From NCBI GenBank assembly GCA_964600075.1, contig CAZRIE010000107.1:1-14733 (forward strand): 14,733 bases of DNA. Reading direction: 5' to 3'. The position numbers were made by a program, and so were the translations under genes. How positions within the stretch are numbered: the stretch's first letter is position 1; every line of letters starts with the position of its first letter. Under the pieces are notes generated by a model. The model was not told the DNA's origin. It made no database searches and worked only from the letters and a program-made list of their open reading frames with translations. Below, piece after piece: positions 1 through 7,216 of the stretch. Origin of the DNA: CAZRIE01 sp964600075. GTDB taxonomy: Bacteria > Bacteroidota > Bacteroidia > Flavobacteriales > Flavobacteriaceae.

Positions 1-342
1 CAAGACTATCTTACCGATATGGCCCTGAGAACCGGTATTTTAACCAGTAAAAAGAAAATAAAGTTCATCAACCAATTATCGAAGGGGTTTTACCAGAATG
101 TAGGCGAAAACAAAGTGGGTCTTACCTATGACCCAAAACAACTGAAAATCTCTAAATTGAAATTGTTCAAAGAATTCATAAAATCGCCAGAAAAGGTCTT
201 TAAGTACTTGGTAAAAGTAAAACCGTTCTTATATGCAAAAGGGCTGTATTGGATTTCTTGGCCCATAAATTTAACGTATTATTATATCAAATTTAATTTT
301 TGGTTCAAGAAAAAATGGTTGAATAAGGGCTTAGTATCTTAG
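1..342 (+). CDS. C-terminal fragment of an unrecognised protein, cut by the window edge
   Basis: The reading frame is open from base 1 and ends at TAG 340-342. The first ATG (19) is therefore probably internal, and the true start lies outside the window. The visible 113 residues are rich in Lys, Phe, Tyr and Leu. The tail is basic and aromatic with a WISWPINLTYYYIKF segment that could be a membrane-associated helix, followed by FWFKKKW. This looks like the basic amphipathic end of a peripheral membrane protein, for example a glycosyltransferase, but no diagnostic motif is visible and I do not assign a function. The gene is convergent with the OmpA gene. Its last 33 bases also carry one arm and the T-run of that gene's predicted terminator, so the two transcription units share sequence. 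Confidence 0.7.
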   Translation, partial: QDYLTDMALRTGILTSKKKIKFINQLSKGFYQNVGENKVGLTYDPKQLKISKLKLFKEFIKSPEKVFKYLVKVKPFLYAKGLYWISWPINLTYYYIKFNFWFKKKWLNKGLVS

Positions 343-386
343 TTATTTTTCAAGACACTATATTCTCTTTTGACCTTATTCAACCA
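310..386 (-). terminator. Compound intrinsic terminator of the OmpA-family gene
   Basis: TGGTTGAATAAGG at 316-328 and CCTTATTCAACCA at 374-386 form a perfect 13-bp inverted repeat. Inside it, 333-340 and 352-359 form a second 8-bp stem. On the minus-strand RNA this inner stem is fully paired with one G-U wobble, whereas on the plus strand the same position is an A-C mismatch. On the minus strand the outer stem is followed directly by six T (310-315). The plus-strand exit of the hairpin has no T-run. Both asymmetries point to minus-strand use, downstream of the OmpA stop at 393. The 45-base span between the outer arms is long for an intrinsic terminator but is largely filled by the inner hairpin. 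Confidence 0.65.
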
Positions 387-392
387 GTTCAA

Positions 393-1571
393 TTAATATT
401 TGGTAATCACGAATTCTGACCTTCTATTGATTTGGTGCTTTTCTTCGGTACAATAGGTATTATCATCACATTCGTTTAATAATGCTTTCTCCCCATAGGC
501 TTCATCTGAAAGCCTATTTTGACCGATTTCAAGGTTAATGAGATAAGCCACTGTTCTTTTAACACGTTTTTCGGATAACCAATCATTATATTCTGATGCG
601 CCTCTTGAATCTGTGTGAGAAGTTATTTTTAACTCCAAATCAGGGTTATTATTTAAAATAATCGCTAGCCTTTCCAAAATATTCTTCGACCTCTTATCCA
701 AAAAAGAAGAATTCAGCTCAAAATATACAAACCCTAAAGCATTGATTTCATCTAGTATACGTTGCTTTCTTTTATTTTCGGCATCGATTTTGGCTTTTTC
801 AGCGGCAGCTAATTGGGCTCTTTCCTTTTCTTTGGCCAATCTCTCGGCTAGGGCAGCAGCTTCTTTTGCGTTGTTTACGGCGGCAATGGAATCTTGTGCA
901 CGCTGCTTTTGTTTTTCTAAAGCTTCCAGCATAGCCAGTTTTTCAACTCCCTTCTTTGATAAGTCTTTTTCAATACCGAATCGATAGACAATACCGGCAG
1001 CATGTTGTATATGGTTAGTGGCCTGATCATTCCCCATCGACCACTTACCCGAAGAGCTTAGATCAAGTCCCCACTGATCTGAAAACCATGTTCTAAAACC
1101 TACTACGGCATTGTAGGTTCCCCTAGGTTCGTTGTTTGCATCGGTGTACCCTAACCCTACTCCCAAATAGGGATCGAACCAAGACGTTTCACCAACTAGT
1201 TTATTCAAGTCGTATGAAAAGCGTGTATCTATCGATAGATACTTACTTTCTTCGAGATTTGTAACTCCATCTATTACCTTTCCTACTTTATATTTGTTAT
1301 AGCTGCCAATCGCTTCCAAGCCGATACCGCTTTTAAAATACCTACCAATACTTACCCTTGAAGGATAGGCAAGAGCGTTCCATTGTGAATCGATATCAAA
1401 TAGTTTACCCCATACATCTCCAGAGTCGTCAACAATATTATAGCCCAGACCGACCATCCACGAGCTGACAACGATACTATCTTTAGAGGTAAGCTGTAAA
1501 TCTTCTTGAGCGTCAAGAAAATTAAAAGTGAAGCATAACAAAACAAATATACTTTTGGTAAAATTTTTCAT
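393..1571 (-). CDS. OmpA-family outer-membrane protein with N-terminal barrel
   Basis: The 392-residue protein begins with a signal peptide (MKNFTKSIFVLLCFTFNFLDAQ, cleavage near 22). Residues 35-200 are Gly- and aromatic-rich with alternating strands such as GIGLEAIGSYNKY and DPYLGVGLGYTDAN, consistent with an 8-stranded OMP barrel. Residues 205-275 are a charged Ala/Glu/Lys helix, probably a periplasmic coiled spacer. Residues 281-390 are an OmpA C-terminal peptidoglycan-binding domain: VYFELNSSFLD, the TDSRG motif with Asp321, and the NRRSEF motif with Arg383/384, matching the diaminopimelate-binding Asp and Arg of the family. Cys368 and Cys374 may form a disulfide. The likely role is anchoring the outer membrane to peptidoglycan. 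It appears to be monocistronic, with its own promoter word upstream and a terminator downstream. Confidence 0.92.
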   Translation of the reverse strand: MKNFTKSIFVLLCFTFNFLDAQEDLQLTSKDSIVVSSWMVGLGYNIVDDSGDVWGKLFDIDSQWNALAYPSRVSIGRYFKSGIGLEAIGSYNKYKVGKVIDGVTNLEESKYLSIDTRFSYDLNKLVGETSWFDPYLGVGLGYTDANNEPRGTYNAVVGFRTWFSDQWGLDLSSSGKWSMGNDQATNHIQHAAGIVYRFGIEKDLSKKGVEKLAMLEALEKQKQRAQDSIAAVNNAKEAAALAERLAKEKERAQLAAAEKAKIDAENKRKQRILDEINALGFVYFELNSSFLDKRSKNILERLAIILNNNPDLELKITSHTDSRGASEYNDWLSEKRVKRTVAYLINLEIGQNRLSDEAYGEKALLNECDDNTYCTEEKHQINRRSEFVITKY

Positions 1572-1600
1572 AGGTTGTAAGATTTGGGTGTTCTCACCTA

Positions 1601-1631
1601 CAAAGCTACGACCGTATTACCTACATAAAAG
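1601..1631 (-). promoter_or_regulatory. Predicted Bacteroidota-type promoter of the OmpA gene
   Basis: On the minus strand TAGCTTTG (1608 to 1601) matches the TAnnTTTG -7 consensus of Bacteroidota sigma-70 exactly. About 18 bases further upstream there is a CTTTTA stretch (around 1626-1631) standing in for the -33 TTTG, an imperfect match. Transcription would begin near 1594-1597, giving a leader of roughly 25 bases before the ATG at 1571. The placement between this gene and the preceding lipoprotein gene is what an independent promoter would need. Confidence 0.5.
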
Positions 1632-1694
1632 AAATATTGACTGAACTGCACTTATTTTCGTTGGAATACCACAAAAGCATCTAAAATAAACTTT

Positions 1695-2156
1695 TTATTG
1701 ATTTTCTCGAATTATAACCTGCTTTTCAGTGAGCGGCATTTTGTAGACTGAAAAAGGACTTGTGATGGCAGAAGAAGTTGCTTTTACATCCATTTTTTTT
1801 ATACCAATAACCAATGATACCCCAGTATCTTCCATCAAATAAAGTTCGGGCACTGAAGAGTCTTCTTGCTTTCCGGCACAGCGTACAATAACCATTTCTT
1901 TAGAGAAATCGATTTCGGGAATAGGTAATCCTGGTTTTCTTGTCTTATTTATCTTTGAATAGAACTTTTGTAAACTTTTTTCATCCCTTATAAAAAGCGT
2001 TTCGGCCTCATCGCTACCTGTATAATGATCACTAATTATCAAGCTCAAACGATTGTCATCATGCTCATTCTCCATTTCCTCTGTCTCCATAGCGCTCTTT
2101 TTCTGTCCGTTACAGGACAAAAAAATTAACATTAAACCTGTTACTACCCACTTCAT
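1695..2156 (-). CDS. Small lipoprotein with a PrcB-like domain
   Basis: I chose the ATG at 2156, giving 153 residues. The longer in-frame start at 2201 would put 15 polar residues before MKWVVTGLMLIFLSC, which is a clear lipoprotein signal with lipid-attachment Cys15. An acidic stretch follows (METEEMENEHDD, 23-34). Residues 38-121 resemble the C-terminal domain of protease-complex subunit PrcB: ISDHYTG, TLFIRDEKSLQKFYSKI, LPIPEIDFSKEMVIVRCAG, LYLMEDTGVSLVIGI. The 'lPxiDFskemvi' stretch is the most telling part. No catalytic residues are visible and its function is unknown. The bshA stop (TGA) is separated from this ATG by a single base (TGA-T-ATG), so the two genes are very probably co-transcribed and translationally coupled. 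The PrcB assignment is by eye and moderately sure; the lipoprotein call is firmer. Confidence 0.75.
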   Translation of the reverse strand: MKWVVTGLMLIFLSCNGQKKSAMETEEMENEHDDNRLSLIISDHYTGSDEAETLFIRDEKSLQKFYSKINKTRKPGLPIPEIDFSKEMVIVRCAGKQEDSSVPELYLMEDTGVSLVIGIKKMDVKATSSAITSPFSVYKMPLTEKQVIIRENQ

Positions 2157-2157
2157 A

Positions 2158-3303
2158 TCAGCTATATGATTGGTCGAACCTACGTTTATAGGCCTTTTCA
2201 TAAAGGTTTTCGTACAGCGGAAGCACCTTCAAAATATCGAACCGTTCTGCGGATTTTACGGAGTTTTCCTTGAACCTTTCCAAGTTATCGTCGTCCCCTA
2301 ATATTTTTAAGGCGTTTTCTGCCATTCCCTCGACATCGCCTACATCGCTTAAGAAACCTGTTACGCCTTCCAAATTAACTTCGGGAAGACCTCCAGCGTT
2401 ACTGGAAATGACGGGAACCCTATTAATCATGGCTTCAAGCGCGGCCAAGCCGAAACTTTCCGATTCGGAAGGAAGCAAAAACAAATCTGAGAAACATAAA
2501 ATTCTGTCGATTTCATTACTGTTGCCCAAAAATATAACCTTATCGGAAATACCAAGGTCATCACAAAGCCTTTCGGCACCTTCTTTTTCTGGCCCCTCAC
2601 CTACCATTACCAATTTTGCGGGTACTTCTTGCTGAATGCGATAAAAAACCTGAATCACATCCGGAATCCGCTTCACTTTTCGAAAATTACTGATATGGGT
2701 AATGATTTTTTCATCATCGTTCGCCATCAAAGAACGTTGACAGTCAGTAAAATAGGTGCTGTATTTATTTTTGTCGATAAAATTGGGAACGACTTCGATT
2801 TCCTTTTTAATATCAAAAAATTCCAAAGTACGCTGTCTCAAGTTTTCTGAAACGGAGGTCACCACATCAGATTGGTTGATACTGAACGTTACCGCCGGTT
2901 TATAAAATGGATGTTTACCGACTAAGGTAATATCTGTGCCATGTAGCGTAGTTATCATAGGAATATATATGCCCTCCTCTTCCAACATTTTCTTTGCCAT
3001 GTAGCCGGCATACGCATGTGGAATTGCATAATGAACATGCAAAAGATCAATATCATATAATTTAATGGTATCTACCAATTTACTGGAAAGTGCCAATTCA
3101 TAAGGCTGATAGTGAAACAACGGATATTCGGGTACGTGAACCTCGTGAAAATAAATATTGTTGTTCAGAAGGCCCAGACGTACGGGCTGCCTATAGGTAA
3201 CAAAGTGAACCTCATGCCCGCGACCCGCGAGGGCAATACCTAATTCAGTGGCCACCACACCACTACCGCCGAAAGTCGGGTAACATACTATTGCTATCTT
3301 CAT
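2158..3303 (-). CDS. bshA: N-acetyl-alpha-D-glucosaminyl L-malate synthase (bacillithiol synthesis)
   Basis: BshA is the GT4 glycosyltransferase that joins UDP-GlcNAc to L-malate, the first step of bacillithiol synthesis in the cytoplasm. At 381 residues it has the family's usual length. Visible signatures are the N-terminal MKIAIVCYPTFGGSGVVATELG with the GGSG nucleotide loop (12-15), HVHYAIPHA (89-97), TTLHGTDITLVG (118-129), VVPNFID (171-177), and the GT4 E-x7-E motif Glu282 to Glu290 in SESFGLAALEAM. Together these separate BshA from generic GT4 enzymes. No other bacillithiol gene (bshB, bshC) lies in the window, so the pathway must be completed elsewhere. The start has no Shine-Dalgarno sequence, as is usual in Bacteroidota. 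A PrcB-like lipoprotein gene follows after one base. Confidence 0.93.
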   Translation of the reverse strand: MKIAIVCYPTFGGSGVVATELGIALAGRGHEVHFVTYRQPVRLGLLNNNIYFHEVHVPEYPLFHYQPYELALSSKLVDTIKLYDIDLLHVHYAIPHAYAGYMAKKMLEEEGIYIPMITTLHGTDITLVGKHPFYKPAVTFSINQSDVVTSVSENLRQRTLEFFDIKKEIEVVPNFIDKNKYSTYFTDCQRSLMANDDEKIITHISNFRKVKRIPDVIQVFYRIQQEVPAKLVMVGEGPEKEGAERLCDDLGISDKVIFLGNSNEIDRILCFSDLFLLPSESESFGLAALEAMINRVPVISSNAGGLPEVNLEGVTGFLSDVGDVEGMAENALKILGDDDNLERFKENSVKSAERFDILKVLPLYENLYEKAYKRRFDQSYS

Positions 3304-3385
3304 TAGTCAAATTTAATCAAAACCGTATAGTATGTCGGTATAAGGGTATCTTAATTTCAAGATTTGGAGGTTAAGGTTTCGTTAA

Positions 3386-3440
3386 TGGGAAAGTGTTTCT
3401 GGTTTCAAGTTCTCTTTGTTTCAGGTTACCGGCTTTCCCA
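3386..3440. repeat. 8-bp inverted repeat flanking a 39-base pyrimidine-rich spacer
   Basis: TGGGAAAG (3386-3393) and CTTTCCCA (3433-3440) are exact reverse complements. The spacer contains imperfect direct repeats of a GTTTC(T/A)GGTT-like word. No T-run follows on either strand, so a terminator is not supported. Confidence 0.4.
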
Positions 3441-3597
3441 ATTTAGAGATTATCAAAACTTTTATCTATTGCAGCAAGATAGATTGCTACACGAAGTTAC
3501 ACGCAAAAAAGAGAAATTTATAAAGGTGTCACTAATAGCGAATATGTAAAACGTAGTACAGAAATAGAAATATCTATATTCTATTCTTTCGGCTTTC

Positions 3598-3619
3598 TTT
3601 GAACTTGAGTTTGAACTTG
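3598..3619. repeat. Tandem TTTGAACTTG repeat just downstream of the GH3 gene
   Basis: Two exact copies of TTTGAACTTG (3598-3607 and 3610-3619) are separated by AG. A degenerate third copy, TACTTCAACTC, follows. Read on the minus strand the unit is CAAGTTCAAA, the same word found in the leader region at 7135-7171. It looks like microsatellite sequence of a type scattered in intergenic DNA of this genome. Confidence 0.6.
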
Positions 3620-3630
3620 TACTTCAACTC

Positions 3631-6543
3631 TTAGTTTTCTATTGCATCGTAGATTGCTTTCTGAATACGGGTTCGTAGCCCGGATTTAATCAATAGCGTA
3701 TTTGACGACGATGGGTAAGTTCTATTTGAAAGAAAAACATACACAATTTCTTCTTCGGGATCCGCCCATGTGTACGTACCGGTAAAACCACTATGCCCAA
3801 AGCTCTTGCGCGATACACAACCGCAAGTCGGGCCTTTATCTTGTAATTGCGGTTTATCGAAACCTACGCCCCTTCTCACCTTTTTGTCACAGAAGTAACA
3901 GGTATTGAACTTTTTTACGGTTCTAGAGTCTAAAAAACGAGTGCCACCATAAAACCCTTCCTGTAGGTACATTTGCATAATCTTGGCAACATCGGAGGCA
4001 TTACTGAAAAGTCCGGCATGGCCGCCAACACCGCCTTGCATGGCTGCACCCATATCATGTACGTAGCCTTGAACGGTTTCATAGCGGTAATATTTATCTT
4101 CTTCGGAAGGTACGATTCTATTTTTGGGAAATTTTTCCAAGGGATTATAGCTCGTATTAAAGGCACCGATAGGCGTATAGAGAAAATCGTTTGTAAGTTT
4201 ATTAAGAGGTTCTTTTTTTACTTGTTCTATATACTTTTTCATCACATAATAGGCCACATCACTATAGCGGTATCGGTTAGATTTTAGATTTTGCCGACCA
4301 ATGCGGTTGTAAATGGAATCTGTATAGGCATCCGTTAAATAAAGTTTGTCGGTTACCTTAATGGAATAACCATCCATAGGAGCTTGTCGATAGAATTCTT
4401 TTGATGGTTTACGGTCTTTATCCAAGGTATCAACATAAAAAGCTATCCATGCCGGAAGCCTTCCATAGTGGGAAAGGGCCTTTAGTACAGTTACGTTCTT
4501 AAGCTTTGAATCGGCATATTCGGGAATCAAATCTTGAAAGGTATCGTTCAAGGCGATTTCGCCATCTTCTTCCATTTTCATAACTATCGGCAACGTACCC
4601 AATATTTTTGTTATGGAAGCCAAATCGTAAATATGGTCTGTTGTAATACTGTCCTTTGAATTGTAGGTCGGTTTGCCAAAGCCTTTGTTGTAGACCACTT
4701 TACCCCTGCGAGCAATCAGTACTTGGGCCCCTGGAAACATTAGAGAGTCAAGACCGTGCTTCACCAAGCTATCGACCTCAGCAAGCTTAGTGGCATTAAA
4801 GCCGACCCTTTCAGGATAACTATAGCCCAAACGTAATAACGATTTTATTTGAAGTTGCGAATTTACCGGAAACTCTTGATGGGCGGTGACCGGCAATTTT
4901 CCCTTGGCGGGAATGGCACCAAAAATCAATTCTGCTGCCTTTCGTTGCGCTAATTCACTGTTTTGATAGGCTACCACTACCCCATCGATGTTTTTGAAAG
5001 AGGGCACATCCAGCAGCGCATAGGGCTTAGCGAACAATGAAAGTATAGTGTTCGAGCTGCGTACTTCGGCAATCTCTTGTAGCCATTCCAGCTCCTTCTT
5101 AGAGAACTTAAAGGATTTCCATGGGCTCGCGTTGCTTTTATGGTGTCCGATGATAACAAGGTTAAAATCTTCTAGCTTTTTTTTTAAGGTGGCAATGTCC
5201 TTACCATTTACTTGTGTTACTTTAATAAATTTGTTCAATTCTTCGACAAAAGGGTCGCTATTCGCATCTCCGAACTTTACATAAGCGATTTTCTTGTTTT
5301 CCAAACGCTTAATGCCCATTAAGTAATAATTATTCTTTAAGACAGTCAAAGCGTTCTCGATAGCTTCCTCATAAACCAAATCATCTTTCCGAGAATTGAG
5401 ATCTTCGTAAAGGTTCTCAATTTCAACCGGCTTATACGTATTCAATCCTACCTTGTATTTGGCCATCAGTATTTTTTTTACCGATGCTGCCAATCGTTCT
5501 TCTGAAATTTTACCCTTATCGTAAGCCTTTGTCAGTTTTTCTTTTGCCTTTTCAACTTCTGTGGGCATTAATAGGATATCGTTTCCGGCCATAAAAGCGG
5601 CCAGCTCGGCATCTCCATTTTTCCCATGGTCGGTAACCCCTTTCATATTCAAGGCATCGGTAAATACTAGCCCCTGAAAGCCCATTTGTTCTTTTAAAAG
5701 GCCGGAAATTATTTGTTCCGACAACGAAGACGGAAGTTCTTTTTTCAGCTCTAGGGCGGGTACCTCTAAATGAGCGACCATTACGCTACTTAAACCGGAA
5801 TCGATCAATTGTCGAAACGGATATAATTCGACACTATCGAGCCGTGCTTCTGTAAAATTTATGACCGGAAGGGCATGATGTGAGTCCGTCGCGGTATCGC
5901 CATGGCCCGGAAAATGTTTTCCGCTTGATAAAACGCCAGCCCCCTCCATGCCCTTCATGAAGGCTATCCCTTTTTGGGCGACGTTTTCCCTATCCTCTCC
6001 AAACGAACGATTACCAATGATCGGGTTCAGGGGATTTGTGTTAATATCGATATCAGGGGCAAAATTGATATGTACCCCTAAGCGCTTAGCGTGCACTCCA
6101 ATACGTGTTCCTACTTTTTTAACAATTTTGTTATCTGTAATCGCTCCCAAGGTCATATTCCATGGGAAGGCATATGTAGAATCGAGTCGCATTGCGAGCC
6201 CCCATTCCGCATCCATACCGACCAACAATGGGGTTTTTGACGCTGATTGGTACTCGTTGGTCAATTTCGCCTGCCGCACAGGGCCGCCTGTCGAAAAAAT
6301 GACCCCACCGATTTTTTCCTTTTGAATAAGAAACTTTATTTTGTCGGTACTCGCCTTATCTTGGTCCGAAGCTACCATAACCATAAAAAGTTGCCCTAAT
6401 CTTTCATTTAATGACATCTCGCCGTACTGCACATCTACCCATGATTTCTGTGCAATACTATCTCTAGAAACCAAAGGGTTTTTCTGTGCATTAAGACACA
6501 TAACGGTTAAGAAAAGTAAGGGGAAAGCTTTAAAAAAATGCAT
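3631..6543 (-). CDS. GH3 beta-N-acetylhexosaminidase (NagZ-like) fused to a serine hydrolase (beta-lactamase/transpeptidase fold)
   Basis: The 970-residue exported protein (signal peptide about 1-19, ending LNA/Q) has two enzymes in one chain. Residues 40-365 are a GH3 catalytic domain: KHFPGHGDTATDSH (209-222) carries the NagZ Asp220/His222 acid-base dyad, and FTDALNM carries the nucleophile Asp296. Residues about 395-560 look like the GH3 C-terminal alpha/beta domain, ending in GKLPVT. Residues 580-965 are a class C beta-lactamase-like domain with SITK (Ser643, Lys646), YSD (760-762) and HSG (917-919). The first half should cleave GlcNAc-linked muropeptides. The second may act on peptides as a carboxypeptidase or amidase; its substrate is unknown. 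An unusual four-Cys set (882, 885, 907, 909) precedes the HSG motif. The 105-base gap upstream shows no -7 consensus. The periplasmic location differs from cytoplasmic E. coli NagZ. Confidence 0.92.
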   Translation of the reverse strand: MHFFKAFPLLFLTVMCLNAQKNPLVSRDSIAQKSWVDVQYGEMSLNERLGQLFMVMVASDQDKASTDKIKFLIQKEKIGGVIFSTGGPVRQAKLTNEYQSASKTPLLVGMDAEWGLAMRLDSTYAFPWNMTLGAITDNKIVKKVGTRIGVHAKRLGVHINFAPDIDINTNPLNPIIGNRSFGEDRENVAQKGIAFMKGMEGAGVLSSGKHFPGHGDTATDSHHALPVINFTEARLDSVELYPFRQLIDSGLSSVMVAHLEVPALELKKELPSSLSEQIISGLLKEQMGFQGLVFTDALNMKGVTDHGKNGDAELAAFMAGNDILLMPTEVEKAKEKLTKAYDKGKISEERLAASVKKILMAKYKVGLNTYKPVEIENLYEDLNSRKDDLVYEEAIENALTVLKNNYYLMGIKRLENKKIAYVKFGDANSDPFVEELNKFIKVTQVNGKDIATLKKKLEDFNLVIIGHHKSNASPWKSFKFSKKELEWLQEIAEVRSSNTILSLFAKPYALLDVPSFKNIDGVVVAYQNSELAQRKAAELIFGAIPAKGKLPVTAHQEFPVNSQLQIKSLLRLGYSYPERVGFNATKLAEVDSLVKHGLDSLMFPGAQVLIARRGKVVYNKGFGKPTYNSKDSITTDHIYDLASITKILGTLPIVMKMEEDGEIALNDTFQDLIPEYADSKLKNVTVLKALSHYGRLPAWIAFYVDTLDKDRKPSKEFYRQAPMDGYSIKVTDKLYLTDAYTDSIYNRIGRQNLKSNRYRYSDVAYYVMKKYIEQVKKEPLNKLTNDFLYTPIGAFNTSYNPLEKFPKNRIVPSEEDKYYRYETVQGYVHDMGAAMQGGVGGHAGLFSNASDVAKIMQMYLQEGFYGGTRFLDSRTVKKFNTCYFCDKKVRRGVGFDKPQLQDKGPTCGCVSRKSFGHSGFTGTYTWADPEEEIVYVFLSNRTYPSSSNTLLIKSGLRTRIQKAIYDAIEN

Positions 6544-6648
6544 AGTAAAATCGGTCTATGGCAATAACTAAAAACTAAAAAAAATATTGCACTTCATCGG
6601 ATGTATATAATGAAATCAGTACTTTGTAATTCTTCTACACATACTGGG

Positions 6649-7131
6649 CTACATAAACCGGGCGTGCCAACTTTCGCCTGCCGGCACTTCCCAATGTTCT
6701 TCGTATTCTTGTTTATTGGCCACCAAATTATTAAAGACTATTGTATTTTTTGAGACCGCTTTTTGTCTGGCCATCTTTTTAAAGTCGCTCAGGGGTTTAT
6801 AAGCTACATATTCACCCTGTTTGTACGAGACGTTCATTTTATCTAACAGTTCTACATTATACTTTTTTTCAAGACGTAGCATAAAATGTACAGAGGCATC
6901 AATGGAACAGCCCGAAGCTGACGTTTGCGACTGGTCAAGGCCTAAAATGATAAATCTCTTGTACCTAATTTCGTAGCCGGCCTTAAGGTCGCTGCCATGC
7001 GCCGTCCAGTCGTTAACAAACGTATTCATTTCACTACGAATTTCCGTTAACTCCGTTTCGTTAAAAGAACGACTGGCCTGATAGATCCAGATTCGTGCAG
7101 TATCGGGCAATGTTTTAAAGTCTACTAACAT
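6649..7131 (-). CDS. Conserved Bacteroidota protein often mislabelled 'ABC transporter ATPase'
   Basis: I chose the ATG at 7131 (160 residues, starting MLVDFKTLPDTARIWIYQ). A longer frame from 7176 would add a translated microsatellite (Asn-Leu repeats) and is unlikely to be real. The protein matches from memory a small family widespread in Flavobacteriia: IYQASRSF, WTAHGSDLKAGYEI, the GLDQ...SGCSIDAS block with Cys75 (61-80), LLDKMNVSYKQGEYVAYKPL, SKNTIVFNNLV, and a C-terminal WEVPAGESWHARF. There is no Walker A, Walker B or ABC signature, so the common database name is not supported. No signal peptide or membrane segment is seen, so it is probably cytoplasmic. Its function is unknown. It follows the CCG-domain protein on the same strand after 85 bases and may be the last gene of that operon. 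Confidence 0.85.
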   Translation of the reverse strand: MLVDFKTLPDTARIWIYQASRSFNETELTEIRSEMNTFVNDWTAHGSDLKAGYEIRYKRFIILGLDQSQTSASGCSIDASVHFMLRLEKKYNVELLDKMNVSYKQGEYVAYKPLSDFKKMARQKAVSKNTIVFNNLVANKQEYEEHWEVPAGESWHARFM

Positions 7132-7134
7132 TTT

Positions 7135-7171
7135 TTCAAATTTCAAGTTCAAATTCAAATTCAAGTTTAAG
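7135..7171. repeat. Hexanucleotide TTCAAR repeat in the leader of the 160-residue gene
   Basis: From 7142 the sequence reads as five 6-base units: TTCAAG, TTCAAA, TTCAAA, TTCAAG, TTTAAG. It is preceded by TTCAAATTT (7135-7141). It occupies the minus-strand leader directly before the ATG at 7131. The 19-base part TTCAAATTTCAAGTTCAAA (7135-7153) recurs with one mismatch at 8011-8029, in the same position before another start codon. Confidence 0.75.
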
Positions 7172-7201
7172 CGCAATGTGTTTGGTGTTTAGTGCCTGAA
7201 A

Positions 7202-7215
7202 TTTAGAATTCTAAA
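7202..7215. repeat. 14-bp perfect palindrome after the CCG-protein gene
   Basis: TTTAGAATTCTAAA is its own reverse complement and begins two bases downstream of the CCG-protein stop codon (7217-7219). It could be a binding site for a dimeric regulator or a small cruciform. It has no loop and no T-run, so it is a poor terminator. An alternative pairing of CTAAACC (7211-7217) with upstream GGTGTTTAG is possible. No function can be assigned. Confidence 0.45.
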
Positions 7216-7216
7216 C

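Larger units (their letters stand above)
3304..3630. other. 327-base intergenic stretch with short repeats
   Basis: This gap lies between bshA and the GH3 fusion gene, both on the minus strand. It holds an 8-bp inverted repeat (3386-3393 with 3433-3440), the word TTTCTGGTTTC at 3396-3406, a weak AT-rich inverted repeat (AATAGAA 3563-3569 with TTCTATT 3579-3585) and a tandem repeat at 3598-3619. A plus-strand frame of 61 codons (3364-3549) crosses it. I do not call it a gene, because its product resembles nothing I know and it overlaps the repeat words. No U-rich terminator is evident for the GH3 gene. A TAAATTTG word at 3308-3315 matches the -7 consensus on the minus strand but sits only five bases from the bshA ATG and lacks a -33 partner. 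Confidence 0.5.

Noticed and set aside
742..987. Plus-strand 81-codon frame, Ala/Ser-rich
   Set aside because: It lies antisense to the Ala/Glu/Lys helix of the OmpA protein, where such open frames arise from the codon composition. No start signal or known motif.
2157..2201. Longer start of the PrcB-like lipoprotein inside bshA
   Set aside because: It would bury the lipoprotein signal behind 15 polar residues. The ATG at 2156 places the signal at the N-terminus.
3308..3315. TAAATTTG on the minus strand as the bshA promoter
   Set aside because: It ends five bases from the ATG, which would force a leaderless message, and there is no TTTG at the -33 distance.
3364..3549. Plus-strand 61-codon frame in the bshA-GH3 gap
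   Set aside because: It runs through repeat words, has no recognisable domain and no promoter word. It could be a relic of a dispersed element, but nothing visible supports a gene.
3563..3585. AATAGAA/TTCTATT hairpin downstream of the GH3 gene as a terminator
   Set aside because: The stem is AT-rich and weak, and no T-run follows on the minus strand.
5948..6325. Plus-strand 125-codon frame opposite the GH3 domain
   Set aside because: It lies wholly antisense to the conserved NagZ-like catalytic region, whose motifs fix the real frame.
7132..7176. N-terminal extension of the 160-residue protein
   Set aside because: The added residues are mainly translated TTCAAR microsatellite (Asn-Leu repeats), and the recognised family sequence starts at the ATG at 7131.
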